DNA from: Advenella sp. S44
Lineage (GTDB): Bacteria > Pseudomonadota > Gammaproteobacteria > Burkholderiales > Burkholderiaceae_B
Length of the DNA stretch: 64,000 nucleotides
Assembly: GCF_002810445.1 (NCBI RefSeq)
Contig: NZ_NEXS01000003.1
Span: 1,116,001 to 1,180,000 of the forward strand
Direction: 5' to 3'
Under the pieces are notes generated by a model. The model was given only the letters and a program-made list of their open reading frames with translations, had not been told where the DNA came from and searched no databases. Numbering within the stretch: position 1 is the first letter of the stretch; every line of letters begins with the position of its first letter. Of the stretch, positions 53,705-64,000 are shown piece after piece. A program made the position numbers and the translations under genes.

Positions 53705-54858
53705 TGGCTATGGAATCTTCTTCAGTTTCTGCCGGTACTCAGCCGGTGACGCATCCGGTCAATGTCGCCGTCAATCCCCTGCAGTTGCTCTGGTTGCAGG
53801 AGAGCGGGATTGATCGCCTTTGGGGGCGCCCCCTCACCATCTCTGGCCCGGCCGCAGCGGAACAATCAGCACCGGCGCCGTCCGGCAATGTGCCAACAGC
53901 TGGCACGGCCTCTGCTGCGCAAACGGTCCGGGCCGAACTTGTGCACAGCGCTGCCGCCCGGCACGATAGCGCGGCAGCAGCGTCGGCGGGCGAACCGGCA
54001 GCAGCGCCGGCCGCGCGCACGCATGAGCAGCCGCAAAACTCGCCGGCCCGACAGGCATTGGCAAAACTGCGCGAACAAATGCAGCGCCCCCGACGGACTG
54101 CGGGGCAAGCGGGCGCCGCAACGCAACACGCTGCCCCCATGGAACAGGCCGCCCCCTTGGCGCATGCGGATTCAATAGAACAGGCTACCGCAGCGCAAGC
54201 GAGCAATGTGAGCGCAGGCGCTGCGGCAGCCCAGCGCGGGGCGGTATTGTCAGAGTCTTTGGCCCGCCCAGCGCCGCCGCCATCGCAATATAGCGATAGC
54301 GAGTGGCCGGATTTGGCGGCAACTATCCGGCAATGTACCCGGTGCAGCTTGTCCGAGCATGCGCGCCAGCCGATACCCGGGACCGGCACCGTGACGGCGC
54401 GCCTGATGATTATTGATCAGGCACCGGGCGCGCAGGACGAAATCAACGGCGAGCCACTGAGTGGGCAGGCTGGTCAATTGCTGGATAATATGCTTGCTGC
54501 TATCGGTCTGTCCCGTGACGCCACGTTTATTACGGATGTGGTCAAGTGCAGACCGATGGTGAGCCGTCCGCCCGAGTCGCATGAAATTGAGGCCTGCGCA
54601 GATTTTCTGCAACGGCAGTTTGCCCTGGTGCAACCCGCTTGTGTCCTGTTGTTCGGCAATGCCGCCCAATCTGTGCTTGGCACCTCGAAGCCGGTAGGGC
54701 AACTGCGCCAGGACGAAGACCTGACGATCACCATTAACGACAGAGCAGTCCCGGTTATTGTCACTTTCCATCCAAATCATCTGCTGGCCAATCAGGCGGC
54801 CAAGCCCCTGACGTGGGAAGATCTGAAGCGACTGAGAAAAATATTGTTGCAGCTATAG
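53704..54858 (+). CDS. Uracil-DNA glycosylase family 4-like protein, altered motifs
   Basis: A 384-aa protein. Residues 1-200 are low-complexity (Ala, Pro, Gln, Ser). Residues 203-384 match the iron-sulfur family 4 uracil-DNA glycosylases, which remove uracil from DNA. All four cluster cysteines are spaced as expected: Cys211 and Cys214 (CTRC), Cys282 (VKCRP) and Cys298. But the active-site motifs are changed: the usual GE(A/G)PG is DQAPG (238-242), the Asn before VVKC is Asp278, and HPSxLL is HPNHLL (His356). It may be inactive or act on another lesion. It overlaps the tsaB-rimI stop codon (TGATG), so translation is coupled. Confidence 0.8.
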   Translation: MAMESSSVSAGTQPVTHPVNVAVNPLQLLWLQESGIDRLWGRPLTISGPAAAEQSAPAPSGNVPTAGTASAAQTVRAELVHSAAARHDSAAAASAGEPAAAPAARTHEQPQNSPARQALAKLREQMQRPRRTAGQAGAATQHAAPMEQAAPLAHADSIEQATAAQASNVSAGAAAAQRGAVLSESLARPAPPPSQYSDSEWPDLAATIRQCTRCSLSEHARQPIPGTGTVTARLMIIDQAPGAQDEINGEPLSGQAGQLLDNMLAAIGLSRDATFITDVVKCRPMVSRPPESHEIEACADFLQRQFALVQPACVLLFGNAAQSVLGTSKPVGQLRQDEDLTITINDRAVPVIVTFHPNHLLANQAAKPLTWEDLKRLRKILLQL

Positions 54859-54922
54859 CAGGGCGGGGCTTGGCGTTAGCAGGCCACGTCCAGCGTTTGC
54901 CGCTCGCAGCGCAACGTTGGGT

Positions 54923-56236
54923 TTAATGGCCGCTCTGCGCCCGACCATGGCCTTCATCACCGATCTCTGCAAATGTTGCCGGATAGCGTCGCTGGTTGCT
55001 GTAGCACCAGACGATGACCAGGGTCATCAGCAGGGCGACGATCATGCCAAAGATAATAATGATCGTATTGATGTGCAGGTCCATTTCCAGCATAAACCAG
55101 TACATGGCTACCATGAACAGAATATTCAGCTGTTCGTTGAAGTTCTGCACGGCGATCGAGTGACCTGCCGACAAAAGCACATGTCCCCGGTGCTGCAGCA
55201 GCGCATTGAGTGGCACGACGAAAAAGCCGGACAGACCGCCAACCAGAATCAGGGTGAAATACACCGCCCAGGTTTGTTGCACGACCGTCATCAACATAAC
55301 GGAAAATCCCATGACGATGCCGATAGGCAGCACTTGCAGCGCACGCGTCAGGGGAACCCGGCCGGCCAGCACCGAACCGACAATGGTGCCGATTGCGGCC
55401 ACGCCCATCAGATTAGCTGACTGTGCAATGCTCAGGTGCAGGTGATCTCGCCCCCATTGCAGCACGATTAGTTGCAATGTGGCGCCCGCCCCCCAGAACA
55501 GGGTCGTGACGGCCAGTGAAATCTGCCCGACCTTATCCTTCCACAGGATGCGTACATAGCTGGAAAACACGCTGAGCAGCTTGACCGGATTGGATTCCTG
55601 TTTCGGATAGACAAAATGGGTGTTTGGAATCAACAGGTTACAGGCCGCGGCCAGAATGTAAATCCCGCCGATGACGACAATGGCCGCTTCGGCCGGCGTT
55701 TTGGCCAGTACCGATATCCATGGCAGCGCAAGCAGGAAGTCGGACAAGGGCGGTTCGATCAGCTTTCCGCCCAGCACAACCCCGAAAATAATGGAAAGGA
55801 CAGTCAGTCCTTCGATCCAGCTATTGCCCTTGACCAGGTCCCGGGGGGGCAGCAATTCAGTCACAATACCGTATTTGGCCGGAGAGTAGGCGGCTGCGCC
55901 AATGCCGACCAGTCCATAGGAAAAGCAGACAATGTAGGCGTGCAGGCTCTTGTCGGACGGCGCCAGCATGGCAAAGCCGAACATCAGCAGACAGCCGGAA
56001 ATCTTAATGGCATTGGTGACAAACATGACCCGGCCCTTGGGGAAAGAGTCGGCGATGGCGCCCACGAAGGCAGCCAGAATGACGTAGGCAAATGCAAAGA
56101 ACCATTTCATGGCTGGTGTCATCCAGTCCGGTCCGGAAAGCTCAGCGATAAGGGCAATGGCAGCGATAAAAAGCGCGTTGTCGGCCAGTGACGAAAGTGC
56201 CTGAGCCAACATGACGAGAAAGAAACCTTTTTTCAA
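54923..56236 (-). CDS. lplT: LplT-like lysophospholipid transporter (MFS)
   Basis: Inner-membrane MFS flippase, about 437 aa, resembling LplT, which carries lysophospholipids inward for re-acylation. Family text: LKKGFFLVMLAQALSSLADN, the SYGLVGIGAAAYSPAKYGIV loop and ELLPPRDLVKGNSWIEGLT. About eleven to twelve hydrophobic segments follow. The start is uncertain: homology begins at LKKGFFLVM, and a TTG at 56236 fits; the frame runs upstream to an ATG at 56485 without family text. The usual LplT partner, the acyltransferase Aas, is not fused or adjacent here. It converges on the glycosylase-like gene. Confidence 0.8.
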   Translation of the reverse strand: MKKGFFLVMLAQALSSLADNALFIAAIALIAELSGPDWMTPAMKWFFAFAYVILAAFVGAIADSFPKGRVMFVTNAIKISGCLLMFGFAMLAPSDKSLHAYIVCFSYGLVGIGAAAYSPAKYGIVTELLPPRDLVKGNSWIEGLTVLSIIFGVVLGGKLIEPPLSDFLLALPWISVLAKTPAEAAIVVIGGIYILAAACNLLIPNTHFVYPKQESNPVKLLSVFSSYVRILWKDKVGQISLAVTTLFWGAGATLQLIVLQWGRDHLHLSIAQSANLMGVAAIGTIVGSVLAGRVPLTRALQVLPIGIVMGFSVMLMTVVQQTWAVYFTLILVGGLSGFFVVPLNALLQHRGHVLLSAGHSIAVQNFNEQLNILFMVAMYWFMLEMDLHINTIIIIFGMIVALLMTLVIVWCYSNQRRYPATFAEIGDEGHGRAQSGH

Positions 56237-56828
56237 ACTGAATATCCCGTTGTAACTTGTTATCGCTTGCGCGGATCCGGTGATAACACCTGAGAAAACA
56301 ATGCCAATGCAACGCCATGGGCGACCCTGCGCCATACGTTGTCGTTGAAATGGTGGCTTTTGGGAAGGCCCGGACCGAAGCCGGTTTTTCCGTGGCGCCC
56401 AATCGCAACATAATATCAGGTTCAGTGGTGTTTCGTTACCGATTGGCGACACCTTTGGATGAATTAGATGCAAAAGGGCGCGCAAAAAGGGTCGCTAGCC
56501 GATAAGGCCATGCCCGGCCCGTACGCATTCGATGTAGCCAATTGAAATATTTGTGTGGCAGCCACCACCGTACCCCTGCCAGCAGCGCAGTTCAAGGTTT
56601 GTCGTGACGGTTCTGCGCTTGCAGCAGTGCGGGACCCCGTCTTGGGCCACCGTTGTCGTAACCCAATCGCCAGGCCGTTTTTCACCGGGCAAATATTACG
56701 CTTCTGACTGTTGTTGACTATCAAATTCCATCGCCTGAGTTATCATACAGGGCTGGAGCCTGACCGGCGGGCCCGACGTTTATCGGCATCGCCTCAGGAT
56801 ATTTTTTTCACTTTGTATTGTTCCATAC
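56237..56828. other. Upstream region of smc and of the LplT-like gene
   Basis: About 590 bp between divergent genes. No supported gene; part of it could be an N-terminal extension of the transporter if its start is further upstream. TTGACT (near 56714) and TATCAT (near 56741) are promoter-like but 21 bp apart. Confidence 0.35.
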
Positions 56829-59800
56829 GTGCGCCTTACCCAACTCAAACTCGCTGGATTCAAGTCTTTTGTTGATCCTACGGTAATCCCGGTGCCCAGC
56901 CAGATGGTGGGCGTGGTAGGTCCCAATGGCTGCGGAAAATCCAATATCATCGACGCCGTGCGCTGGGTGATGGGCGAAACACGCGCCTCTGAACTGCGCG
57001 GCGAATCCATGCAGGACGTGATCTTCAACGGCTCGGGCAACCGTAAGCCGGCCGCTCGCGCCTCGGTGGAATTGGTCTTTGACAATAGCGATGGTCGTGC
57101 CGTTGGGCAATGGAGCACTTACGGAGAGATTGCCGTGCGGCGGGTGCTGACCCGCGATGGCACCAGCAGTTACTACGTCAACAATCAGCAGGTCCGGCGC
57201 AAGGATATCCACGATATTTTCCTGGGTACGGGGCTGGGCTCGCGCGGATACGCGATCATTGGCCAGGGCATGATTAACCGTCTGATTGAGGCCAAACCCG
57301 AAGAGCTGCGAGTCTATCTGGAAGAAGCTGCCGGCGTTTCCCGATACAAGGAGCGGCGTCGCGAAACGGAAAATCGTCTTGGCGACACCCGCGAAAACCT
57401 CACGCGTGTCGAAGACATTATGCGTGAGCTCGAGTCGCAGCTGACGCGACTGGAGGCGCAGGCCGAAGTGGCGCGCAAGTATCGTGATCTGCAGCATGAC
57501 GGCGAAAAGAAACAGCATGTGTTGTGGCTGATCCGAGAAGAAAACGCCCGGGCCGACCAGGAGAAAAAAGCGCTGGAAATCGAAAAGGCGCAGACCGAGC
57601 TTGAGGCCTCGCTGGCCGAGCTGCGCGCTTCCGAGAGCGAAGTGGAGAAACGTCGCCAGGCCCACTATCAGGCCAGCGATGCGGTCCATGCGGCCCAGGC
57701 AGCCATGTATGAGGCAAACACCACAGTCAGCCGCCTGGAAACCGAAATCCGTCATGTGGTTGATGCCCGTAATCGGTTGCAGGCGCGCAAGGCGACGCTC
57801 AATACCCAAATGCAGGAGTGGCAGGATCAACTGACCCACTGCACCGAACAGATCGCTGAACTGGAAGAAGAATTGGCTGCCGCGGCAGAGCGCGCAGCCA
57901 TCGTGCAGGATGAGCTGGAATCGCAGCAAGCCCTGATGCCTGATCTTGACGATAAAGTGCGCAGTGCGGCAGCGGCACGAGAGACGATGCGATCCGAGCT
58001 GGCACGCGTTGAACAGAAACTGGCACTGACCGCCCAGACGCAGCGCGATGCTGACAGGCAACTGCAGCAGCTGGAACAACGGCGCGAACGACTGGAGCGA
58101 GAACTGGGGGAAATCCAGAGTCCAGATGCGGGCCGCCTGGAGCAGCTGAGCGGCGATCGTAATGCGGCCGAGGCCCAACTGGAAGAAGTGCAGGCCACTT
58201 TGCAGGATATGGAAGAGCGTTTGCCGCAGCTGGACGAGGCTCGGCGCACCGCGCAGGCCAATTCGCAACAGGAAACCCAGGATGTGGCCCGGCTGGAAGC
58301 CCGGCTCAACGCCCTGAGTGCGCTTCAGGAAGACGTGCAGAAGAAGGGGGCGCTGGAGCCCTGGCTGCAAAAACATGATCTTGCCAGCTTCGGTCGGCTA
58401 TGGCAGCAAATCCATATTGAGCCGGGTTGGGAAGCGGCGCTTGAATCGGTATTGCGCGAGAAACTGACGGCGCTGCCGTTGCGCGACCTGGATATGGCGC
58501 GTGCCTTCACTGACGATCCGCCACCCTCGCGTCTCGCTTTCTATCAGAAACCCGCAGCCGAGGCGCTACCGGCATCGTTACCGGGTCATACGCCGTTGCT
58601 GTCGCTGGTGCGCTGCAGTGATCCCGACCTCAAAAGCCTGCTTGGACGCTGGCTGCAAGGCGTCTATACGGCGTCAACGCTGACCGAGGCCCTTGGACAA
58701 AGACAGTCATTGCCGGTCGGTGTACAACTGGTGGTGCGTGACGGACACATGATCGATGCGCACGGCCTGTGCTTCTACGCCGCCGACTCCGAGCAGTCCG
58801 GCATGCTGGCTCGCCAGCAGGAAATCGACAACCTCAAGCGTGAAATCAAGGCACGCCAACTTATTGCCGATCAGGCCGTGACGCAGCTGGCGCGCAGCGA
58901 AGCGGCCTGGACTTCCTTGTCCCAGTCGATGACGCCTGCCCGTCAACGCCTCTCAGAGCTCACGCGGCGTGCACACGACCTGCAAATGGAACATTCCAGG
59001 CTGCACGCGCAGATCCAGCAAAGCGATGAGCGCAATGCGCGCATCAACGAGGACCTGGCTGATATCCGGGTGCAGCAGGAAGAGCTATTGGCCCTCAAGG
59101 AAGAGTCCGAAGCCGGTTTCGAGACGCTGGACAATGAGTTAGCCACATTGCAGGAAGCCTACGCAGAAGCCGAAATGGCAGGCGAGTCGCTGGCTGAAAC
59201 GGCCGAAGCGGCGCGCCAGCAGATTCGTGAACTGGAGCGCAGTGTACAGGAAGCGGGTTTTACCCAGCGCGGCCTCACTTCGCGGATTGCCGAGCTGACG
59301 CGCAACCGCGACCTGGCAGGCAATCAAATCAACCAGGCCTGCAACGAACTGGAAAACCTGGAAACAGAGCTGTTCGACTTTGATGAGTCCGCTACGCAGG
59401 CCGGTCTGCAGGAAGCGCTTGAAACCCGCGTGATTCGCGAGGAAGCGCTGGCCGCCGCCCGGCTTGAGCTGGACAATCTGGCTGCTACACTTCGCGGCGC
59501 CGATGAAGTACGCATGCGTACCGAACAGTCTCTGGAACCGCGACGCGCCCAAATTATGCAGTTGCAACTGGACGAACAGGCTGCCCGTCTGGCTGTCGAG
59601 CAGTTTTCCGAACAGCTGGACCAGCACGAGGTCGACCGCGCCGCGCTCAAGGCCGATCTGAACGATTTGCCCGAAGACTGGTCTAAAGTGACTTGGCTGC
59701 ATGCCGAAGTGCAGAAAATTTCCCGGCAGATCGAAGCCCTGGGTTCGGTCAACCTGGCCGCGCTGGATGAACTGACCGAGTCGCGGGAACGCAAGGGGTT

Positions 59801-60356
59801 TCTGGATGCGCAGCATGCAGACCTGACCGAGGCGATCGAGACACTGGAAGACGCCATTCGTCGAATCGACCGGGAAACGCGTGACCTGCTGCAGGAGACC
59901 TTTAATCAGGTCAATACGCATTTTGGCGAGTTGTTCCCTAAACTGTTTGGCGGTGGCGAGGCGCGTCTGTCCATGACTGGCGAAGAGATTCTGGATGCAG
60001 GGGTACAGGTCATGGCGCAGCCGCCTGGTAAACGCAACAGTACGATTCATCTGCTTTCCGGCGGCGAGAAGGCGCTGACCGCCACAGCGCTGGTGTTTGC
60101 GCTGTTCAAGCTCAATCCGGCGCCGTTCTGTCTGCTGGACGAGGTGGATGCGCCACTGGATGACGCCAATACCGAAAGGTATGCCAACCTGGTTGGCAGT
60201 ATGAGTGAACAGACACAGTTTTTATTTATTTCTCATAATAAAATAGCCATGCAGATGGCGAAACAATTAATCGGTGTTACGATGCAAGAACAAGGGGTTT
60301 CCCGAATTGTTGCTGTGGATATCGAGTCCGCCGTCCAGCTTGTTGGCGAAGCGTAA
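56829..60356 (+). CDS. smc: Chromosome segregation ATPase SMC
   Basis: Structural maintenance of chromosomes protein, 1175 aa, which with ScpA and ScpB organises and segregates the nucleoid. The N-terminal ATPase half has Walker A GPNGCGKSNIIDAVRWVMGE. Long coiled coils (about 170-500 and 660-1000) flank a hinge at about 515-640. The C-terminal half has the signature HLLSGGEKALTATALVFALF and Walker B FCLLDEVDAPLDDANTERY. The start codon is GTG, at the expected N-terminus MRLTQLKLAGFKSF. A long antisense frame over the first coiled coil is a shadow. zipA follows 20 bp later. Confidence 0.98.
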   Translation: MRLTQLKLAGFKSFVDPTVIPVPSQMVGVVGPNGCGKSNIIDAVRWVMGETRASELRGESMQDVIFNGSGNRKPAARASVELVFDNSDGRAVGQWSTYGEIAVRRVLTRDGTSSYYVNNQQVRRKDIHDIFLGTGLGSRGYAIIGQGMINRLIEAKPEELRVYLEEAAGVSRYKERRRETENRLGDTRENLTRVEDIMRELESQLTRLEAQAEVARKYRDLQHDGEKKQHVLWLIREENARADQEKKALEIEKAQTELEASLAELRASESEVEKRRQAHYQASDAVHAAQAAMYEANTTVSRLETEIRHVVDARNRLQARKATLNTQMQEWQDQLTHCTEQIAELEEELAAAAERAAIVQDELESQQALMPDLDDKVRSAAAARETMRSELARVEQKLALTAQTQRDADRQLQQLEQRRERLERELGEIQSPDAGRLEQLSGDRNAAEAQLEEVQATLQDMEERLPQLDEARRTAQANSQQETQDVARLEARLNALSALQEDVQKKGALEPWLQKHDLASFGRLWQQIHIEPGWEAALESVLREKLTALPLRDLDMARAFTDDPPPSRLAFYQKPAAEALPASLPGHTPLLSLVRCSDPDLKSLLGRWLQGVYTASTLTEALGQRQSLPVGVQLVVRDGHMIDAHGLCFYAADSEQSGMLARQQEIDNLKREIKARQLIADQAVTQLARSEAAWTSLSQSMTPARQRLSELTRRAHDLQMEHSRLHAQIQQSDERNARINEDLADIRVQQEELLALKEESEAGFETLDNELATLQEAYAEAEMAGESLAETAEAARQQIRELERSVQEAGFTQRGLTSRIAELTRNRDLAGNQINQACNELENLETELFDFDESATQAGLQEALETRVIREEALAAARLELDNLAATLRGADEVRMRTEQSLEPRRAQIMQLQLDEQAARLAVEQFSEQLDQHEVDRAALKADLNDLPEDWSKVTWLHAEVQKISRQIEALGSVNLAALDELTESRERKGFLDAQHADLTEAIETLEDAIRRIDRETRDLLQETFNQVNTHFGELFPKLFGGGEARLSMTGEEILDAGVQVMAQPPGKRNSTIHLLSGGEKALTATALVFALFKLNPAPFCLLDEVDAPLDDANTERYANLVGSMSEQTQFLFISHNKIAMQMAKQLIGVTMQEQGVSRIVAVDIESAVQLVGEA

Positions 60357-60376
60357 ACAAAAGGGTCAATCACACA

Positions 60377-61483
60377 ATGAGTAATTTGCAACTGGCTTTA
60401 ATTGCGATCGGAATCGTGCTGATTCTGCTGGTGCTGCTGTTCAATTGGTGGCAGGATCAGCGGGTGCGCAAGCAAATGCACGAGCAATTTAGCATGGGCG
60501 ACGAACACGAAAACGATGTGTTGCTCAAAGATCGCAGGCAGGTTGCGCCTACCCAGAAAGCGCAGGCCGATCGACGCGATCCGGTGTTTGTTGACAGTGA
60601 ACCCGACGTCTCGCCTGAAACGGCCGTGCCTGCGGCTGCAGATACCACAATATCCGCAGCGCAATTGGACGAGCATCATGATGAAGAGGCCGTTGATGAA
60701 ATGACCGAAGGCGTGATCGAACTGCATTTTGCCACGCCGGTCAGTGGCGCCGATCTGCATCGTTACACCCGCACTGCGCTTAGCGCCGGCACCAAGCCGT
60801 TACGCTTTTTTGCCGAAACCGAAGAGGGTCTGCATCGCGCTGACCTGCGCGCCGATGAGTATTACGTTTCCCTGCAGATGGCCGTACTGCTGGCCAATCG
60901 CGGCGGCGCGCTGGGCGAAATCGAATGGTCGCAGGCATGGGCCAAGGCTGACGAAATTGCCCATGAATTTGATGCCAGCGTCGAGAGCCCAGACGTGCCT
61001 GCCTTGCTGCGACGCGCTGAGAAACTGGACCAGGTATGCGCTAACCTGGATACACAAGTGGGCCTGACAGTGCAGCTGACACAGCCGCATCCAGTACGCA
61101 GTGTGATCGATGTGGCCCGCGCCAAAGGATTTACCGAATACCGCAATGGCCTGGCCTGGATGAACCATGATGGTTTGCCACGCTTTGTGCTGCTGCTGGC
61201 CGGCGAACACGCCGAAGATCCGGCCAACGCCGGCGTCAATCGCGTGGATTTGCTGCTTGATGTTCCGTGCAGCCCGCCCGACGAGACTCCGTTTGCCCGC
61301 ATGATGGCCGTTGGCCGTGATCTGGCACTGTCGCTTGACGGCCAGCTGATTGATGATTCGGGGCGCCCGGTAATGGAAGGCTCCGAGCACGCCATCGACG
61401 AGCAGATTCGCGGCATATACGAAGAGCTGGAGCAACAGGGCCTGCAGGCCGGTTCGCCGCGCGCCTTGCGAGTTTTCTCTTAA
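60377..61483 (+). CDS. zipA: Cell division protein ZipA
   Basis: Membrane-anchored FtsZ-binding protein, 368 aa. One N-terminal membrane segment (ALIAIGIVLILLVLLFNWW, about 6-24) is followed by a basic then acidic, variable linker (to about 115) and a C-terminal domain of the ZipA FtsZ-binding fold (about 225-355), with NGLAWMNHDGLPRFVLLLAG and FARMMAVGRDLALSLDGQLI. Between smc and ligA, a conserved betaproteobacterial order. The distance to ligA is 9 bp, so smc-zipA-ligA form one operon. Confidence 0.9.
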   Translation: MSNLQLALIAIGIVLILLVLLFNWWQDQRVRKQMHEQFSMGDEHENDVLLKDRRQVAPTQKAQADRRDPVFVDSEPDVSPETAVPAAADTTISAAQLDEHHDEEAVDEMTEGVIELHFATPVSGADLHRYTRTALSAGTKPLRFFAETEEGLHRADLRADEYYVSLQMAVLLANRGGALGEIEWSQAWAKADEIAHEFDASVESPDVPALLRRAEKLDQVCANLDTQVGLTVQLTQPHPVRSVIDVARAKGFTEYRNGLAWMNHDGLPRFVLLLAGEHAEDPANAGVNRVDLLLDVPCSPPDETPFARMMAVGRDLALSLDGQLIDDSGRPVMEGSEHAIDEQIRGIYEELEQQGLQAGSPRALRVFS

Positions 61484-63541
<2,058 letters not shown>

Positions 63542-63652
63542 TATGGTCTAAGGCCATACGGCTCGGCAAGCCGACACGCGTCAGATGCGTCTGATACGTT
63601 CGATACACAGCTAAACCAAATACGTCCAATACTGGCGCGGCGAACAGGCAAT

Positions 63653-63695
63653 AAAAATCCCCCAACTGGCAAAAATCTGCTTGGCAGTTGAGGGA
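63653..63695 (-). terminator. Terminator of the prolyl isomerase gene
   Basis: On the minus strand TCCCTCAACTG, a 16-nt loop, CAGTTGGGGGA (one mismatch), then TTTTTA. It lies about 50 bp after the stop of the minus-strand gene at the window edge. Confidence 0.78.
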
Positions 63696-63745
63696 TAACC
63701 GTCAGTAAATGGGTCAGTCGAATCACCGACCCGGTTTACAAGTGC

Positions 63746-64000
63746 TTACTGTTTCGGTGCTTCTACTGCGGGCGCAGCATCGGGTTTTTCAGCAGAATCT
63801 TCTGTCGCGGTTTTCTCGATCTTGGCTTCATCGCGCAATTTTTTCATTTGCTCTTGCAGCGATTGCTGGCTGAGCATTTGACTGATTTGCGGTTTGGCTT
63901 CTTCCAGGCTTGGCACTTTAACCGGACGAGAGTCGGTCACTTCAATGATATGCCAGCCGAACTGGCTTTTTACCGGCTTATCCAGCAACTCTCCTTTTTT
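63746..64000 (-). CDS. Parvulin-type peptidyl-prolyl isomerase, C-terminal part
   Basis: The end of a gene whose start lies beyond the window. The visible text KKGELLDKPVKSQFGWHIIE followed by VTDSRPVKVPSLEEAKPQI is the end of a PpiC/SurA-type rotamase domain, where FGWHIIEV is a hallmark. It then has a helical stretch and a low-complexity, acidic Ala/Pro-rich tail (EKPDAAPAVEAPKQ). Proteins of this type are mostly periplasmic folding helpers; the signal peptide cannot be seen here. A terminator follows the stop codon. Confidence 0.85.
   Translation of the reverse strand, partial: KKGELLDKPVKSQFGWHIIEVTDSRPVKVPSLEEAKPQISQMLSQQSLQEQMKKLRDEAKIEKTATEDSAEKPDAAPAVEAPKQ

Noticed and set aside
56808-58376. 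A 522-codon open frame antisense to the start of smc
   Set aside because: Leu/Gln/Phe-rich translation is the mirror of the Glu/Gln/Leu coiled-coil codons of smc; no domain is seen.

Overview
This window reads as a chromosomal segment of a betaproteobacterium of the order Burkholderiales, most likely family Alcaligenaceae (Advenella-like is a guess from gene content, not a tested placement). The grounds are two Bug/TctC-type periplasmic binding proteins, a 14-gene nuo operon followed by a DUF2818 gene, the order tpiA-secG-tRNA-Leu-(nuo), a betaproteobacterial trimeric porin, and the block smc-zipA-ligA.

The left end (about 0.4-12.9 kb) is accessory and catabolic. It holds an orphan periplasmic amino-acid-type binding protein. 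Next comes a LysR regulator divergent from a Bug protein-galB-galC operon, the last two steps of the gallate/protocatechuate 4,5-cleavage route. A second LysR-controlled block follows, whose minus-strand operon encodes an FMN 2-hydroxyacid oxidase, a TauD/TfdA dioxygenase, an NTF2-like protein and an FAH-family hydrolase. Beyond it lie a D-2-hydroxyacid dehydrogenase and a Tat-exported Bug protein. I know of no described pathway with this combination; it is the best candidate here for an undescribed system. A 3' scrap of a zinc alcohol dehydrogenase lies beside it. The accessory part ends at a tRNA-Pro whose 3' end faces it.

From 13 to 23.6 kb there is a small basic lipoprotein, tRNA-Leu(UAA), tRNA-Ser(UGA), an MFS transporter, a degraded SulP transporter (only the STAS end remains, frameshifted) coupled to an intact tandem universal stress protein, a quinone oxidoreductase, tpiA, secG with a long Ala/Pro tail, tRNA-Leu(GAG), azurin and a highly expressed porin. 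Azurin and porin each have a perfect FNR/ANR-type box upstream.

From 23.6 to 38.8 kb lies the complete nuoABCDEFGHIJKLMN operon for respiratory complex I, with overlapping or closely spaced genes, a long-form DUF2818 membrane protein and a strong terminator.

From 38.9 to 64 kb the genes are mostly housekeeping: a DEDDh exonuclease and a cNMP/CBS/DUF294 nucleotidyltransferase, a VOC protein, serB, mfd, ispD, ispF, ahpC-ahpD, an OmpR-EnvZ pair, a fused TsaB-RimI protein overlapping a family 4 uracil-DNA glycosylase-like protein with altered active-site motifs, an LplT-like transporter, smc, zipA, ligA and the 3' part of a parvulin-type prolyl isomerase cut by the window edge. I see no transposase, integrase, phage gene, rRNA or CRISPR array.
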